NCBI RefSeq assembly: GCF_014649795.1
Contig: NZ_BMTS01000014.1
Coordinates: 62,001-126,000 of the forward strand
Length of the DNA: 64,000 nucleotides
Reading direction: 5' to 3'
Origin: Streptomyces melanogenes
Lineage (GTDB): Bacteria > Actinomycetota > Actinomycetes > Streptomycetales > Streptomycetaceae
The position numbers were made by a program, and so were the translations under genes. Of the stretch, positions 31,880 to 42,036 are shown in pieces (position 1 is the stretch's first letter; every line of letters starts with the position of its first letter). Under the pieces are notes generated by a model. It was not told the DNA's origin, made no database searches, and was given only the letters and a program-made list of their open reading frames with translations.

Positions 31880-33238
31880 GTGGGACGACTCTTCGGCACG
31901 GACGGTGTACGCGGTGTGGCCAACGCGGATCTGACGGCTGAGCTCGCGCTCGGCCTGTCGGTCGCGGCGGCCCATGTACTGGCCGAGGCGGGTACCTTCG
32001 CGGGCCATCGGCCCACCGCGGTGGTCGGGCGCGACCCCCGCGCGTCCGGGGAGTTCCTGGAGGCCGCGGTCGTCGCGGGCCTCGCCAGCGCCGGCGTCGA
32101 CGTGCTGCGCGTCGGTGTGCTGCCGACCCCGGCCGTGGCGTACCTCACGGGCGCGCTCGGCGCGGACCTCGGCGTGATGCTCTCCGCCAGCCACAACGCC
32201 ATGCCCGACAACGGCATCAAGTTCTTCGCGCGCGGCGGCCACAAGCTCGCCGACGAGCTGGAGGACCGGATCGAGCGGGTGTACGAGCAGCACCGCACGG
32301 GCGAGCCGTGGGAGCGGCCGACCGGCGCCGGCGTGGGCCGCGTCCGCACGTACGAGGAGGGCTTCGACAAGTACGTCGCCCACCTCATCGGTGTGCTGCC
32401 GAACCGCCTCGACGGTCTGAAGGTCGTCCTCGACGAGGCGCACGGCGCGGCCGCCCGGGTCTCGCCGGAGGCGTTCACGCGCGCCGGGGCCGAGATCGTC
32501 ACGATCGGCGCCGAGCCGGACGGGCTCAACATCAACGACGGCTGCGGCTCGACCCACCTCGACCTGCTGAAGGCCGCCGTCGTCGAGCACGGCGCCGACC
32601 TGGGCATCGCGCACGACGGCGACGCGGACCGCTGCCTGGCCGTGGACGCGCAGGGCAACGAGGTCGACGGCGACCAGATCCTCGCCGTGCTCGCGCTGGC
32701 CATGCGCGAGGCGGGCACCCTGCGGGGCAACGCCGTCGTCGGCACCGTCATGTCGAACCTCGGCTTCAAGATCGCCATGGAGCGCGAGGGCCTCCAGCTG
32801 GTCCAGACGGGCGTCGGCGACCGGTACGTCCTGGAGTCGATGAAGGAGCACGGCTACGCGCTGGGCGGCGAGCAGTCCGGCCACGTGATCATCCTCGACC
32901 ACGCGACCACCGGCGACGGCACGCTCACCGGTCTGATGCTGGCGGCCCGCGTCGCCGCGACCGGCCGCACCCTGGCCGACCTCGCGGGCGTCATGGAGCG
33001 CCTGCCGCAGGTCCTGGTCAACGTGCCGGACGTCGACAAGTCCCGGGTGTCCACCTCCGCCGAGCTGACCTCCGCGGTCACCGAGGCCGAGCGCGAGCTG
33101 GGGACGACCGGCCGGGTGCTGCTGCGCCCGTCGGGCACCGAGCCGCTGGTGCGCGTGATGGTCGAGGCCGCCGACATCGACCAGGCGCGGTCGGTGGCGG
33201 GCCGCCTGGCGGACGTCGTGAAGTCCGCGCTGGGCTAG
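31880..33238 (+). CDS. glmM: Phosphoglucosamine mutase
   Basis: 452 residues from the GTG at 31880 (GGAGG seven bases upstream). The phosphoserine loop is SASHN with Ser104, the metal loop is DGDADRCL, and the sugar-binding GEQSGH is present. It converts glucosamine-6-P to glucosamine-1-P for UDP-GlcNAc and peptidoglycan. It works with glmS 1.2 kb downstream, which supplies its substrate; coaA on the opposite strand lies between. A frame opening further upstream is rejected. Confidence 0.98.
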   Translation: MGRLFGTDGVRGVANADLTAELALGLSVAAAHVLAEAGTFAGHRPTAVVGRDPRASGEFLEAAVVAGLASAGVDVLRVGVLPTPAVAYLTGALGADLGVMLSASHNAMPDNGIKFFARGGHKLADELEDRIERVYEQHRTGEPWERPTGAGVGRVRTYEEGFDKYVAHLIGVLPNRLDGLKVVLDEAHGAAARVSPEAFTRAGAEIVTIGAEPDGLNINDGCGSTHLDLLKAAVVEHGADLGIAHDGDADRCLAVDAQGNEVDGDQILAVLALAMREAGTLRGNAVVGTVMSNLGFKIAMEREGLQLVQTGVGDRYVLESMKEHGYALGGEQSGHVIILDHATTGDGTLTGLMLAARVAATGRTLADLAGVMERLPQVLVNVPDVDKSRVSTSAELTSAVTEAERELGTTGRVLLRPSGTEPLVRVMVEAADIDQARSVAGRLADVVKSALG

Positions 33239-33269
33239 GCCCTAGGCCGGTCGCGTACTGCGTACGCCC

Positions 33270-33315
33270 AACGAGCGGGCCCGCCGGGGAAGTTCCCCCG
33301 GCGGGCCCGCTCGTT
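33270..33315. terminator. Bidirectional terminator between glmM and coaA
   Basis: A perfect 20-bp stem (33270-33289 with 33296-33315) and a six-base loop aagttc between convergent genes; aacgagcgggcccgccgggg is the left arm. Confidence 0.85.
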
Positions 33316-33329
33316 CTGCTTACTGCTCG

Positions 33330-34322
33330 TCAGAGCTTGCGGAGCGAGAGCTTCTGCACCTTGTGGTCGGGGCCCTTGCGGACGACGAGGGTGGCGCGGC
33401 CGCGCGTGGGGGCCACGTTCTCCACCAGGTTGGGCCGGTTGATGGTCCGCCAGGCGGTGCGCGCGTAGTCGAGCGCCTCCTCCTCCGAGACCTGGGTGTA
33501 CTTGCGGAAGTACGAGGACGGGTCCTGGAAGGCCGTCTCGCGCAGCTTGCGGAAACGATTCAGGTACCAGGTCTCGATGTCCTCGGCGCGGGCGTCCACG
33601 TACACGCTGAAGTCGAAGTAGTCGGCGAGGCCGACCCTGGTGCGGCCGTCCTGGCCCGGCAGGGCGGGCTGGAGCACGTTGAGGCCCTCGACGATGAGGA
33701 TGTCCGGGCGGCGCACGGTCAGCACCTCGCCGGGCACCCGGTCGTAGATCAGGTGCGAGTAGACGGGCGCGGTCACCTCGTCCTTGCCCGCCTTGATGTC
33801 CGCGACGAACCGGGTCAGCGCGCGCCGGTCGTACGACTCGGGGAACCCCTTGCGCGACATCAGGCCGCGCCGCTGGAGCTCGGCCATCGGATACAGGAAG
33901 CCGTCGGTGGTGACGCGCTCCACGCGCGGGTGCTCGGGCCAGCGGGCGAGCATCGCCTGGAGCAGTCGGGCCACCGTGGACTTGCCGACGGCGACCGACC
34001 CGGCGACGCCTATGACGAACGGGGTGCCGCGCTGGGCGCCGTGCCCGTTCTTGCCCGCGTCGCCCAGGAACGTGTTGAGGGCGCCCCGCAGCTCGGCGGT
34101 GGCCTGCACGTACAGGTTGAGCAGTTGGGACAGCGGCAGATAGACGTCCCGGACCTCGTCCAGGTCGATGACGTCGCCGAGGCCGCGCAGCCGCTCCAGC
34201 TCCTCGGCGGTCAGCGGCAGCGGCGACTTGTCGCGCAGCGCGCTCCACTCGCTGCGGGACAGGTCGACGTAGGGGGTCGAGTCCGCTCGGTGCTGGGCGC
34301 TTCGTGGCGGCGAAGTGATCAC
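33330..34322 (-). CDS. coaA: Type I pantothenate kinase
   Basis: 330 residues from the GTG at 34320-34322. GACAAT lies six bases upstream, so the transcript is probably leaderless; this overrides a longer frame that begins at 34496 in Pro-rich sequence. The P-loop [12 protein letters not shown] and DGFLYP, LIVEGLN and the [11 protein letters not shown] regions are typical of CoaA. It phosphorylates pantothenate, the first step of CoA synthesis. The gene is convergent with glmM. Confidence 0.97.
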   Translation of the reverse strand: MITSPPRSAQHRADSTPYVDLSRSEWSALRDKSPLPLTAEELERLRGLGDVIDLDEVRDVYLPLSQLLNLYVQATAELRGALNTFLGDAGKNGHGAQRGTPFVIGVAGSVAVGKSTVARLLQAMLARWPEHPRVERVTTDGFLYPMAELQRRGLMSRKGFPESYDRRALTRFVADIKAGKDEVTAPVYSHLIYDRVPGEVLTVRRPDILIVEGLNVLQPALPGQDGRTRVGLADYFDFSVYVDARAEDIETWYLNRFRKLRETAFQDPSSYFRKYTQVSEEEALDYARTAWRTINRPNLVENVAPTRGRATLVVRKGPDHKVQKLSLRKL

Positions 34323-34328
34323 AGGCCC

Positions 34329-34334
34329 ATTGTC
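34329..34334 (-). promoter_or_regulatory. -10 box of a leaderless coaA transcript
   Basis: GACAAT on the minus strand ends six bases before the GTG start. Divergent from glmS, whose own -10 (TAGGCT) is about 100 bases away. Confidence 0.55.
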
Positions 34335-34431
34335 GGGGGTGGCGGGCGGATGTGGGGGGTGGGGTGGGTCACGCGGCGCACCGCCCGGGGCGGGGCCGCG
34401 GGAGTGGCCCCGATTCGCGGCCGTACGGTCG

Positions 34432-34437
34432 TAGGCT
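34432..34437 (+). promoter_or_regulatory. -10 box of a leaderless glmS transcript
   Basis: TAGGCT fits TAGNNT and ends six bases before the glmS ATG, too close for a ribosome binding site. No convincing -35 was found. Confidence 0.55.
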
Positions 34438-34443
34438 GCCGCC

Positions 34444-36291
34444 ATGTGCGGAATCGTCGGGTACGTGGGAGCGCAGTCAGCGCTCGATGTTGTCATCGCC
34501 GGGCTGAAGCGGCTCGAATACCGGGGCTACGACTCGGCCGGCGTCGCGGTCCTCGCCGACGGCGGGCTGGCCGCGGCCAAGAAGGCCGGCAAGCTCGTCA
34601 ACCTGGAGAAGGCGCTGGTGGACCGGCCGCTGCCGAGCGGCTCCACGGGCATCGGGCACACCCGCTGGGCCACCCACGGCGGGCCGACCGACGCCAACGC
34701 GCATCCGCACCTCGACAACGCGGGCCGGGTCGCGGTCGTCCACAACGGGATCATCGAGAACTTCGCGGCGCTGCGGGCGGAGCTGGAGGAGCGCGGGCAC
34801 GCGCTGGCCTCCGAGACGGACACCGAGGTCGTCGCACACCTGCTGGCGGAGGCGTACTCCTCGACCGAGGACCTCGCCGAGGCGATGCGGCAGGTGTGCC
34901 GCCGCCTGGAGGGCGCGTTCACGCTGGTCGCGGTGCACGCGGACGAGCCGGACGTGGTGGTCGGGGCGCGCCGGAACTCCCCGCTGGTGGTGGGCGTTGG
35001 AGAGGGTGAGTCCTTCCTCGCCTCGGACGTGGCCGCGTTCATCGCCCACACGCGGTCCGCGATCGAGCTGGGCCAGGACCAGGTCGTGGAGCTGCGGCGG
35101 GACGGTGTGTCGGTCACCGACTTCGACGGGGCTCCCGCACAGGTGCGGTCGTACCACGTGGACTGGGACGCGTCGGCCGCGGAGAAGGGGGGCTATGACT
35201 ACTTCATGCTCAAGGAGATCGCCGAGCAGCCCAAGGCCGTGGCCGATACGCTGCTCGGCCGGATCGACGCCGCCGGTTCGCTGACGCTCGACGAGGTCCG
35301 CATCCCGGTCTCGGTGCTGCGCGAGGTCGACAAGGTCGTGATCGTCGCGTGCGGTACGGCGTACCACGCGGGCATGATCGCCAAGCTGGCGATCGAGCAC
35401 TGGACGCGGATCCCCTGCGAGACGGAGCTCGCCAGCGAGTTCCGCTACCGGGACCCGATCCTCGACCGGCGCACGCTGGTGATCGCGATCTCGCAGTCCG
35501 GCGAGACCATGGACACCCTGATGGCGCTGCGGCACGCCCGCGAGCAGGGCGCGAAGGTGCTGGCGATCTGCAACACCAACGGCTCGACGATTCCCCGCGA
35601 GTCGGACGCGGTGCTGTACACGCACGCGGGCCCGGAGGTCGCGGTCGCCTCCACCAAGGCGTTCCTGACCCAGCTGGTGGCCTGCTACCTCGTCGCGCTG
35701 TACCTGGGCCAGGTGCGCGGGACGAAGTGGGGCGACGAGATCCGGGCGGTCATCCGGGACCTCGCGTCGATCGCGCGCGACGTCGACCAGGTCCTGGAGA
35801 CGATGGAGCCGGTGCGGGAGCTGGCGCGGTCGCTGGCGGGGAAGAACACGGTGCTGTTCCTGGGCCGTCATGTCGGCTACCCGGTGGCGCTCGAGGGCGC
35901 GCTGAAGCTCAAGGAGCTGGCGTACATGCACGCGGAGGGGTTCGCGGCGGGGGAGCTGAAACACGGGCCGATCGCGCTGATCGAACCCGATCTGCCGGTG
36001 GTGGTCGTGGTGCCGTCGCCGCGCGGCCGTTCGGTGCTCCACGACAAGATCGTCTCCAACATCCAGGAGATCAGGGCGCGGGGGGCGCGGACGATCGTGA
36101 TCGCGGAGGTCGGGGACGAGGCGGTGGTGCCGTATGCGGACCATCTGATCCGCATCCCCGCCACGCCGACCCTGCTCCAGCCCCTGGTCGCCACGGTCCC
36201 GCTCCAGGTCTTCGCCTGCGAGTTGGCCACGGCGCGGGGCAACGAGGTCGACCAGCCGCGCAATCTGGCGAAGTCGGTCACCGTCGAATGA
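34444..36291 (+). CDS. glmS: Glutamine-fructose-6-phosphate aminotransferase (isomerizing)
   Basis: 615 residues. After Met comes the catalytic cysteine ([10 protein letters not shown]2) of the class II glutaminase domain, then two SIS sugar isomerase domains with [14 protein letters not shown], and the C-terminal [12 protein letters not shown]. It makes glucosamine-6-P from fructose-6-P and Gln, the committed step to amino sugars. Stop and acpS start overlap by four bases (ATGA), so the two are coupled. Confidence 0.98.
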   Translation: MCGIVGYVGAQSALDVVIAGLKRLEYRGYDSAGVAVLADGGLAAAKKAGKLVNLEKALVDRPLPSGSTGIGHTRWATHGGPTDANAHPHLDNAGRVAVVHNGIIENFAALRAELEERGHALASETDTEVVAHLLAEAYSSTEDLAEAMRQVCRRLEGAFTLVAVHADEPDVVVGARRNSPLVVGVGEGESFLASDVAAFIAHTRSAIELGQDQVVELRRDGVSVTDFDGAPAQVRSYHVDWDASAAEKGGYDYFMLKEIAEQPKAVADTLLGRIDAAGSLTLDEVRIPVSVLREVDKVVIVACGTAYHAGMIAKLAIEHWTRIPCETELASEFRYRDPILDRRTLVIAISQSGETMDTLMALRHAREQGAKVLAICNTNGSTIPRESDAVLYTHAGPEVAVASTKAFLTQLVACYLVALYLGQVRGTKWGDEIRAVIRDLASIARDVDQVLETMEPVRELARSLAGKNTVLFLGRHVGYPVALEGALKLKELAYMHAEGFAAGELKHGPIALIEPDLPVVVVVPSPRGRSVLHDKIVSNIQEIRARGARTIVIAEVGDEAVVPYADHLIRIPATPTLLQPLVATVPLQVFACELATARGNEVDQPRNLAKSVTVE

Positions 36292-36656
36292 TCATCGGAG
36301 TGGGAATCGACGTGGCCGAGGTCCAGCGCTTCGGGGAGTCCCTGGAGCGGACGCCCGGCCTGCTCCAACGCCTGTTCGTGGAGCAGGAGTTGCTGCTCCC
36401 GAGCGGCGAGCGCCGGGGCACGGCGTCCCTGGCGGTCCGCTTCGCGGCGAAGGAGGCCCTGGCGAAGGCCCTGGGCGCGCCGGCGGGACTGCACTGGACG
36501 GACGCGGAGGTGTACGTGGAGGAGAGCGGGCAGCCGCGGTTGCGGGTGCGGGGGAGTGTGGCGGCGCGGGCCGAGGCGTTGGGGGTTCGGGGGTGGCATG
36601 TTTCTTTGAGCCATGATGCGGGGGTGGCGTCGGCGGTGGTGATCGCGGAGGGGTGA
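36288..36656 (+). CDS. acpS: Holo-[acyl-carrier-protein] synthase
   Basis: 122 residues from the ATG overlapping the glmS stop. AcpS motifs: [12 protein letters not shown] (Mg-binding Asp) and [16 protein letters not shown] (Glu and Lys), and [16 protein letters not shown] near the end. It transfers 4'-phosphopantetheine from CoA to ACP. The coaA product feeds its CoA donor. The longer frame from 35349 is a shadow of glmS. Confidence 0.97.
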   Translation: MIIGVGIDVAEVQRFGESLERTPGLLQRLFVEQELLLPSGERRGTASLAVRFAAKEALAKALGAPAGLHWTDAEVYVEESGQPRLRVRGSVAARAEALGVRGWHVSLSHDAGVASAVVIAEG

Positions 36657-36733
36657 GGGTGCCCCAAGGTCCGCTCCCCCAGGGGCTGCGCCCCCAGGCC
36701 CCGCTTTTGGGGCTCCGCCCCGGGTCTCTGTTT

Positions 36734-36873
36734 GTCTGCAGGCCGTCCCCAACTGGTCGCGCAGTTCCCCGCGCCCCTTGAATGCCGCTCCGCGGCATTC
36801 CCCTGGGCGCCCCGAAGGGGCGCTCTTAGGGGCGCGGGGAACTGCGCGACCAGCCCGCCACGGTCCGCAGACG
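36734..36873. repeat. Dispersed extragenic inverted repeat, copy between acpS and nnr
   Basis: 26-bp perfect arms (36753-36778 and 36828-36853) enclose two smaller hairpins, aatgccgc-tcc-gcggcatt and gcgcccc-gaa-ggggcgc. Short outer repeats (gtctgc... / ...gcagac) frame the unit. The same arms occur at 38.4 and 58.1 kb. Confidence 0.9.
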
Positions 36874-36954
36874 AGCGCGTGACCAGCCCCGGGGCGCAGC
36901 CCCAGCACGTACTCGGGGTGGCACGGATGCGCGGGATTCGGAAGGGTGGGGCCC

Positions 36955-38385
36955 ATGCGTATTGCCTATCGCGTTGAGGCCGTCCGGGCCGCCGAGCAGG
37001 AGCTGATCGCGCGGCTGCCCGACGGTGCGCTCATGCAGCGCGCCGCCGCCGGGCTGGCCGCCGCCACCGCGGGCATGCTCGGCCGGGTGTACGGCGCCCG
37101 CGTCGTCGTCCTCGCGGGCAGTGGCGACAACGGGGGCGACGCGCTGTACGCGGGGGCCCGGCTGGCCCGGCGCGGCGCGGGCGTCAGCGCCGTACTGCTC
37201 GCCCCCGACCGCGCCCACCCCGACGGCCTCGCCGCGTTCCTGCGCGCGGGCGGACGGGTGGCCGACGACCCGTACGACGTGCTCGCCGCCGCCGACCTCG
37301 TCCTCGACGGCATCACCGGCATCGGCGGCCGCGGCGGTCTGCGCCCCGACGCCGTCCCCGTGGCCCGCGCGGCCCGCGGCTCGAACGCCCTGGTCGTCGC
37401 CGTCGACCTCCCCAGCGGGATCGAGGCCGACAGCGGGGAAGTCCTCGGGGAGGCGCTGCACGCCGACGCGACGGTCACGTTCGGCGCGTACAAGCCGGGG
37501 CTGCTCGTGGACCCCGCGCACGCGTACACCGGCGCCGTCCGCCTCGTCGACATCGGCCTCGAACCGCACCTCCCGTCCGTGCCGGACTGCGAGGCGCTGC
37601 AGCACGCCGACGTGGCGCAGCTGCTGCCGGTGCCGGCGGGGGAGAGCGACAAGTACCGGCGCGGGGTCGTCGGCATCGTCGCCGGGTCCGCCCGCTACCC
37701 CGGCGCGGCCGTGCTCGCGGTGGCGGGCGCGTTGCACGGCGGGGCGGGGGCCGTCCGGTACGTCGGGCCCGCCGCCGACGACGTCGTCGCCCGCTTCCCC
37801 GAGACGCTGGTCTCGGCGGGCCCCCCGGCCAAGGCGGGCCGCGTCCAGGCCTGGGTCGTCGGCCCGGGCCTGGGGGACGCGCCCGGGGCCGAGGAGGTCC
37901 TCGCGGCGGACGTTCCCGTGCTGGTCGACGCGGACGGGCTGCGGGGCCTGGACCCGGCGGTCGTACGGGACCGGGCCGCGCCGACCCTGCTCACGCCGCA
38001 CGCCGGGGAAGCTGCGGCGCTGCTCGGGGTGAGCCGGGCGGAGGTGGAGGCCGCGCGGCTCCGCTCCGTACGGGAGCTGGCGGACCGGTACGGGGCGACC
38101 GTCCTCCTCAAGGGGGCGACCACGCTCGTCGCCGATCCGGGCGGGCGCGCGCCGGTCCGGGTCAACCCGACGGGTACGTCCTGGCTCGCCACGGCGGGTA
38201 GCGGTGACGTCCTGTCCGGTCTGGCGGGCTCCCTGCTGGCGGCCGGTCTGACGGCCCGGGACGCGGGGTCGGTCGCGGCGTACCTCCACGGCCTGTCGGC
38301 CCGCCACGCGGCGAACGGGGCGCCGTTGACGGCGTCGTCGGTGGCGTCGTCCCTGCGGAACGCTTGGCGAGACGTGTACGCCTGA
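36955..38385 (+). CDS. nnr: Bifunctional NAD(P)H-hydrate epimerase/dehydratase
   Basis: 476 residues from the ATG at 36955 (GAAGGGTGGGG upstream); a GTG at 36946 is possible. N-terminal YjeF_N epimerase domain with GSGDNGGDALYAG (residues about 55-67) and DLPSGIEADSG; C-terminal ADP/ATP-dependent dehydratase with LLTPHAGE and TAGSGDVLSGLAGSLLA, of the ribokinase-like fold. It repairs hydrated NAD(P)H. Flanked on both sides by copies of the extragenic repeat. Confidence 0.97.
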   Translation: MRIAYRVEAVRAAEQELIARLPDGALMQRAAAGLAAATAGMLGRVYGARVVVLAGSGDNGGDALYAGARLARRGAGVSAVLLAPDRAHPDGLAAFLRAGGRVADDPYDVLAAADLVLDGITGIGGRGGLRPDAVPVARAARGSNALVVAVDLPSGIEADSGEVLGEALHADATVTFGAYKPGLLVDPAHAYTGAVRLVDIGLEPHLPSVPDCEALQHADVAQLLPVPAGESDKYRRGVVGIVAGSARYPGAAVLAVAGALHGGAGAVRYVGPAADDVVARFPETLVSAGPPAKAGRVQAWVVGPGLGDAPGAEEVLAADVPVLVDADGLRGLDPAVVRDRAAPTLLTPHAGEAAALLGVSRAEVEAARLRSVRELADRYGATVLLKGATTLVADPGGRAPVRVNPTGTSWLATAGSGDVLSGLAGSLLAAGLTARDAGSVAAYLHGLSARHAANGAPLTASSVASSLRNAWRDVYA

Positions 38386-38403
38386 CCCTCCGGGCCCGGT
38401 TTT

Positions 38404-38546
38404 CGTCTGCGGGCCGTCCCCAACTGGTCGCGCAGTTCCCCGCGCCCCTTAAATGCGCCCCTCCGGGCCGCCCGGGGGATTGCCGCGTAGCGGCATCTTC
38501 AGGGGCGCGGGGAACTGCGCGACCAGCCACTCACGGTCCGCAGACG
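38404..38546. repeat. Dispersed extragenic inverted repeat, copy after nnr
   Basis: The same 26-bp arms as at 36.7 kb (38424-38449 and 38501-38526) with a different centre, and the same outer framing (cgtctgcgggccgtcc ... ggtccgcagacg). It lies in the 275-base gap upstream of the L,D-transpeptidase gene. Confidence 0.9.
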
Positions 38547-38660
38547 AAGCCCCCGGCCGCCCGCCAGAGGGCTTTAGGGAAGGGGCGGGGTGGGGGAATC
38601 AACGCCCCGCCACCCGCGCGGCACCCCCCACACCCCACCCCCCACCGCTTCCCTGACCCC

Positions 38661-39605
38661 ATGACCGAACGACACCCCCGCCCCGTCCGGCGCAAACGCC
38701 TCGCCACCTACCTCGCCGCCCTCACCACCACCCTCACCCTCTGCGCCGCCACCTACCCCGTACCACCACACCCGGGCCCGGGACCGGGACCCGCCGTCCC
38801 GGCCCCCGCCCCCGACAGCCCCGCCCCCGTCGACGCCCTCGTCCCGGGAGAGCCGAGGGTGCCGGGGCAGGTCGTCTATCTCATGGACACGCCCGACCAG
38901 GTGCTGCCGCCGCTCGTGTACGAGCCCACCGCCGCCGAGGACGCCGTCGAGCCCGCGGTGCCCGCGGCGGGCGTGGAGGGGCTCGTCGAGTACGTGCCCG
39001 GCAACGAGGTCGGCGCCGCCGTGTGCAGCCGGCAGGCGGGGCCGTACCAGCGGCAGGTCGAGCGGTGGCTGAAGCTGCCCGCCGACGGGAAGCAGTCCGC
39101 CGCCGACTGCGCCGCCATCCGCCTCTTCCAGACCGACCACGGCATCCGCCCGAACAGCGGCTTCGCCGGGCCCGCCACCTGGGGCACCATGCGGCTGCTC
39201 GCCGCCCGGGCCAACCCCAACGCCGCCGGCCACTGCCCCGTCCGCAAGAGCCGCGTCGCCTGCGTCGACCTTGATCGGCAGATCATGTGGGTGCAGAGCA
39301 GGGCAAAGGTTACTTTTGGGCCTGTTGCCATTCGGAGCGGGCGGCCCGGGTACGCCACCCGTACCGGCACCTACCCCGTCTACTGGCGCCACAAGAACCA
39401 CTGGTCCACCATCTACAACGCGCCCATGCCGTACGCCCAGTTCTTCAGCGGCGGACAGGCCTTCCACGCCATCTACGACAACATCTACTCCACCGTCGGA
39501 TCGCGCGGATGCGTCAATCTGACCTACTCGGACGCCAAGCGGCTGTGGGGCGCGCTCGCCAAGGGTGACCCGGTCCACATCTGGGGGCGCAGGCCCGGCG
39601 CCTGA
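38661..39605 (+). CDS. Secreted L,D-transpeptidase (YkuD) with a peptidoglycan-binding domain
   Basis: 314 residues from the ATG at 38661; the longer frame runs through the repeat. N-terminal signal-like segment (KRLATYLAALTTTLTLCAA), Pro-rich linker, a peptidoglycan-binding-like helical domain (RLFQTDHGIRPNSGFAGPAT), and a YkuD catalytic domain with HAIYDN and GSRGCVNL, where the cysteine is the nucleophile. It would make 3-3 peptidoglycan cross-links outside the membrane. No strong ribosome binding site was seen. Confidence 0.9.
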   Translation: MTERHPRPVRRKRLATYLAALTTTLTLCAATYPVPPHPGPGPGPAVPAPAPDSPAPVDALVPGEPRVPGQVVYLMDTPDQVLPPLVYEPTAAEDAVEPAVPAAGVEGLVEYVPGNEVGAAVCSRQAGPYQRQVERWLKLPADGKQSAADCAAIRLFQTDHGIRPNSGFAGPATWGTMRLLAARANPNAAGHCPVRKSRVACVDLDRQIMWVQSRAKVTFGPVAIRSGRPGYATRTGTYPVYWRHKNHWSTIYNAPMPYAQFFSGGQAFHAIYDNIYSTVGSRGCVNLTYSDAKRLWGALAKGDPVHIWGRRPGA

Positions 39606-39637
39606 GCCGGGGGCGCAGCTCTGAGAGACTTGGCGCG

Positions 39638-40798
39638 ATGACCGCGATGACTCAGACAGTGCACACGCGAGCCCGCGCCGAGATCGATCTGGCCGCCCTG
39701 CGCGCCAACGTCCGTGCGCTGTGCGCCCGTACCCCCGGCGCGCAGCTCATGGCCGTCGTGAAGGCGGACGGGTACGGCCACGGCGCCCTGCCGTGCGCCC
39801 GGGCCGCGATCGAGGCGGGCGCCGCCTGGATCGGCACCGCCACCCCGCACGAGGCCCTGGCGCTGCGCGCGGCCGGGATCGGCGGGCGGATGCTCTGCTG
39901 GCTGTGGACGCCCGGCGGGCCCTGGCGCGAGGCCGTCGAGGCCGACATCGACGTGTCGGTGAGCGGGATGTGGGCCCTCGAAGAGGTCGTCGAGGGCGCC
40001 CGGGCCGCCGGACGCGTCGCCCGCATCCAGCTCAAGGCCGACACCGGGCTCGGGCGCAACGGGTGCCAGCCCGCCGACTGGCCCGCGCTCGTCCAGGCCG
40101 CCCTCGCCGCCCCCGAGGTCCGCGTCACGGGCCTGTGGTCGCACTTCGCCTGCGCCGACGAGCCCGGCCACCCCTCCATCGCCGCCCAGCTCGCCCTCTT
40201 CCGCGAGCTGGTCGCGTACGCCGAGAAGGAGGGCGTCGAGCCGGAGGTGCGGCACATCGCCAACTCGCCGGCCACTCTCACCCTCCCCGAGACGCACTTC
40301 GACCTCGTACGGACCGGGATCGCCATGTACGGGATCTCCCCGGCGCCCGAGGTCGGCGCGCCGGGCGACTTCGGGCTGCGGCCGGTGATGACGCTCGCCG
40401 CGTCCGTGGCGCTGTCCAAGCAGGTCCCGGCGGGCCACGGCGTCAGCTACGGGCACCACTACGTCACCCCGAAGGAGACGACCCTCGCGCTCGTCCCGCT
40501 CGGCTACGCCGACGGCATCCCCCGGCACGCCTCCGGGCGCGGGCCGGTGCTCGTCGGGGGCCGGGTGCGGACGGTGGCGGGCCGGGTCGCCATGGACCAG
40601 TTCGTCGTCGACCTCGACGGGGACACCGTCGAGGAGGGCGCGGACGCGATCCTGTTCGGGCCGGGCGACCGGGGCGAGCCGAGCGCCGAGGACTGGGCCG
40701 AGGCCGCGGACACCATCGCGTACGAGATCGTCACCCGGATCGGTTCGCGGGTGCCGCGCGTCTATCTCAACGAGCTCGACGAGAATTCCGACAGCTGA
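39638..40798 (+). CDS. alr: Alanine racemase
   Basis: 386 residues from the ATG at 39638; GAGACT lies seven bases upstream, which fits a leaderless start; an in-frame ATG at 39647 is possible. PLP attaches to K42 in VVKADGYGHGA; the second catalytic region is around VSYGHHYVTPKETT. It supplies D-alanine for peptidoglycan. The gene lies among cell-wall genes (glmS, L,D-transpeptidase). A long shadow frame overlaps. Confidence 0.98.
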   Translation: MTAMTQTVHTRARAEIDLAALRANVRALCARTPGAQLMAVVKADGYGHGALPCARAAIEAGAAWIGTATPHEALALRAAGIGGRMLCWLWTPGGPWREAVEADIDVSVSGMWALEEVVEGARAAGRVARIQLKADTGLGRNGCQPADWPALVQAALAAPEVRVTGLWSHFACADEPGHPSIAAQLALFRELVAYAEKEGVEPEVRHIANSPATLTLPETHFDLVRTGIAMYGISPAPEVGAPGDFGLRPVMTLAASVALSKQVPAGHGVSYGHHYVTPKETTLALVPLGYADGIPRHASGRGPVLVGGRVRTVAGRVAMDQFVVDLDGDTVEEGADAILFGPGDRGEPSAEDWAEAADTIAYEIVTRIGSRVPRVYLNELDENSDS

Positions 40799-40824
40799 AC
40801 CCGCGGACCACGAGGAGCGGCACG

Positions 40825-42036
40825 GTGAGCGAGACCAGCACGGGGGACGTGGCGCGGGCGGCCGTGGGCAGCTGGCGCCGGGCGGGTCTGGCCGGGGCCG
40901 CGATAGGCGTGGTCGCGGCGGGGGCCGCCGCCGGGGTCGCGGTCGAGCGGCTCACCGTCGGGCGCGGCATGCGCAAGAAGGCCCGGCTCGCGCTGGACGC
41001 GGCGGGGCCGTACGGCGCGCTGCGCGGCACGCCGGGGCGCGCGTACGCCGACGACGGCACCGAGCTCTACTACGAGACCGACGAGGCCGAGCCGGCCGCC
41101 AAGGTCAACGGGGCGCGCAAGCGGCGGCTGTTCGGCCGCAAGGCGCCCGCGCCCGTCACCGTGGTCTTCTCGCACGGCTTCTGTCTGAGCCAGGACGCCT
41201 GGCACTTCCAGCGGGCCGCGCTGCGCGGGGTCGTGCGGACCGTCCACTGGGACCAGCGCAGCCACGGCCGCTCGGCGCGCGGCGAGGCGCAGACGCAGGG
41301 CAAGCCGGTCACCATCGACCAGCTGGGCCGCGACCTCAAGGCGGTCCTGGACGCGGCCGCCCCCGAGGGGCCGCTGGTGCTGGTGGGGCACTCGATGGGC
41401 GGCATGACGGTGATGGCGCTGGCCGACCAGTACCCGGAGCTGATCCGCGACCGGGTCGTCGGCGTCGCCTTCGTCGGTACGTCCTCGGGCAGGCTCGGCG
41501 AGGTCAGCTACGGGCTGCCGGTGGCGGGGGTCAACGCGGTGCGCCGCATCCTGCCCGGTGTGCTGAAGGCGCTGGGCTCGCAGGCGGAGCTGGTGGAGCG
41601 GGGGCGGCGGGCCACGGCCGACCTGTTCGCCGGGATGATCAAGCGCTACTCGTTCTCCTCGAAGGACGTGGACCCGGCGGTGGCCCGGTTCGCGGAGCGG
41701 ATGATCGAGGGGACGCCGATCGACGTGGTCGCGGAGTTCTACCCGGCCTTCGACGACCACGACAAGGAGGCGGCGCTCCAGATCTTCGCCGAGGTGCCCG
41801 CGCTGGTCCTGGCGGGCGACCGCGACCTGGTCACGCCCAGCTCGCACAGCGAGTCCATCGCGGACCTGCTGCCGGACGCCGAGCTGGTCATCGTGCCCGA
41901 CGGCGGGCACCTGGTGATGCTGGAGCACCCCGAGACGGTCACCGACCGCCTCGCGGACCTGCTGGTGCGGGTCGGCGCGGTGCCGGAGGCGACTAACGTT
42001 GGCACGTATGGAAGCACCGCACAGCCAGGCCACTGA
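40825..42036 (+). CDS. Alpha/beta hydrolase, membrane-anchored
   Basis: 403 residues, GTG start with GAGGAGCGGCACG upstream. A hydrophobic N-terminal helix (AGLAGAAIGVVAAGAAAGVA) anchors it. Catalytic triad: Ser in GHSMGG, Asp in AGDRDLVTP, His in GGHLVMLEHP. Substrate unknown; family members are esterases or lipases. Its end overlaps the tsaE start by 29 bases, and it lies between alr and tsaE. Confidence 0.9.
   Translation: MSETSTGDVARAAVGSWRRAGLAGAAIGVVAAGAAAGVAVERLTVGRGMRKKARLALDAAGPYGALRGTPGRAYADDGTELYYETDEAEPAAKVNGARKRRLFGRKAPAPVTVVFSHGFCLSQDAWHFQRAALRGVVRTVHWDQRSHGRSARGEAQTQGKPVTIDQLGRDLKAVLDAAAPEGPLVLVGHSMGGMTVMALADQYPELIRDRVVGVAFVGTSSGRLGEVSYGLPVAGVNAVRRILPGVLKALGSQAELVERGRRATADLFAGMIKRYSFSSKDVDPAVARFAERMIEGTPIDVVAEFYPAFDDHDKEAALQIFAEVPALVLAGDRDLVTPSSHSESIADLLPDAELVIVPDGGHLVMLEHPETVTDRLADLLVRVGAVPEATNVGTYGSTAQPGH

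Noticed and set aside
34323-34496. Longer N-terminus for coaA
   Set aside because: Pro/Ala-rich sequence without conservation marks that overlaps the glmS start; the GTG at 34322 has a -10 box placed for a leaderless transcript.
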